A stretch of 64,000 nucleotides of DNA, from assembly GCF_002078875.1 (NCBI RefSeq), contig NC_034421.1, forward strand, positions 3,535,076-3,599,075, written 5' to 3'. Source of the stretch: Numida meleagris. Lineage: Eukaryota; Chordata; Aves; Galliformes; Numididae. The notes below the pieces were generated by a model that did not search any database, was not told the DNA's origin, and worked only from the letters and a program-made list of their open reading frames with translations. Below, one piece after another: positions 63,291 to 64,000 of this stretch; positions within the stretch are counted from its first letter, which is position 1, and each line of letters opens with the position of its first letter. The translations under genes and the position numbers were made by a program.

Positions 63291-64000
63291 GTGAGTTTCC
63301 CTTTCAAATCTTATCAGATAAAGGGATGAGAAAAGAATATCTTAGATCTCGTGGGCTGAAAAAACAGCTAACACCAGTCATGAGAGAATGTTGAGCTTGG
63401 ACTTTTCCATGGCAGGCAGCCAGCTGGAAAGCTGAGCAACTTGAATGCATTTACAACAGGAATAACCTCAAGTATCTCACAGAATGAGACTTCCTACTCT
63501 ACTTCTACACCAAAGCATTTGTTGCAAGGTGGAGAACGCTAACCCTCCATTTGCTGCATAAAATCAGCTCAGACGTGTTTTAATGAATTTTTTCTATGTT
63601 TGTTTTTAAGATAATTAAAAGGACTGGAAAGAGTCATTTATCCCACACATATATTTGAAAAAACTTTATAAAGGTCTTCTCATTTTCTGTATGCATACAA
63701 CCAAGATGTGGATGCAACGCAGATTAAAATGATCATCTTGCAAGATTCAGAAAGCTGTTCAGTTCTGAAAGTTACTTCAGCCTGTGTTTCATCAAAAATA
63801 GAAAATGCAAGTTACGTCTTAGCTGTACGTATGTGTGCTATTTAACAGTTTGTTTCCCTTAAAAACATGTATGTAGATGGGAAAGTACAGAAAAATATTC
63901 CACTGGGCTTACGTTATTCTGAAGTTTTACACCATTACCTCAGCTCTCAGCAGGCTCAACTACACTGAACAAGACTTGCATGTCTTCGGGGGGAGTCCTC

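Larger units (their letters stand above)
55787..64000 (-). other. GNA12: GNA12 intron, runs off right edge
   Basis: The 8.2 kb upstream of the 51-nt GNA12 exon has no further GNA12 exon that I could recognise, so it is read as one large AT-rich intron. It holds a CR1 fragment at about 60,460-60,545 and an exon-like plus-strand segment at 63,183-63,290. No other gene is recognised. Confidence 0.7.

Overview
This is vertebrate nuclear DNA, almost certainly from a bird and plausibly a galliform. Genes are split into many short exons with GT-AG introns, CpG islands mark the promoters, interspersed repeats are sparse, and the three I recognise are CR1 LINE 3' ends, the typical avian retroposon. 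By remembered protein similarity the genes are IQCE, BRAT1, AMZ1 and GNA12, a set that lies together on human 7p22. There is no prokaryotic, phage, CRISPR or viral content.

Layout. 1-13,976, minus strand: the 5' two thirds of IQCE, 17 coding exons (one tentative), running off the left edge before the IQ-motif exons. 13,780-14,600: a CpG-island promoter shared head to head by IQCE and BRAT1, with an ETS site, a perfect RFX X-box and an NRF1 site between the two start codons. 14,439-22,998, plus strand: complete BRAT1, 13 coding exons, 834 residues, with a 19-bp minisatellite containing an assembly gap just before exon 3. 23,260-31,950: intergenic, with no gene recognised. 31,950-32,650: CpG island and putative noncoding first exon of AMZ1. 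38,240-44,770, plus strand: complete AMZ1 coding sequence, 6 coding exons, 503 residues. About 47,450-54,235: probable long 3' UTR of GNA12. 54,236-55,786, minus strand: the last two coding exons of GNA12, whose preceding intron fills the window to 64,000.

The four genes are not a pathway unit. IQCE is a ciliary Hedgehog-pathway scaffold, BRAT1 a HEAT-repeat partner of the Integrator nuclease and of ATM signalling, AMZ1 a zinc metalloprotease-like protein, and GNA12 a heterotrimeric G-protein alpha subunit acting on RhoGEFs. Compared with human gene order as I remember it, the IQCE-BRAT1 pair is inverted relative to AMZ1-GNA12 and TTYH3 is missing between them. Exon borders come from GT-AG sites checked for reading phase across each gene; all recognised exons join in frame, with one inferred microexon in IQCE. 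I found no previously undescribed system. The points most worth a second look are the X-box in the shared promoter, the inferred IQCE microexon, the splice-site minisatellite, the missing third histidine in AMZ1, and the inverted synteny.
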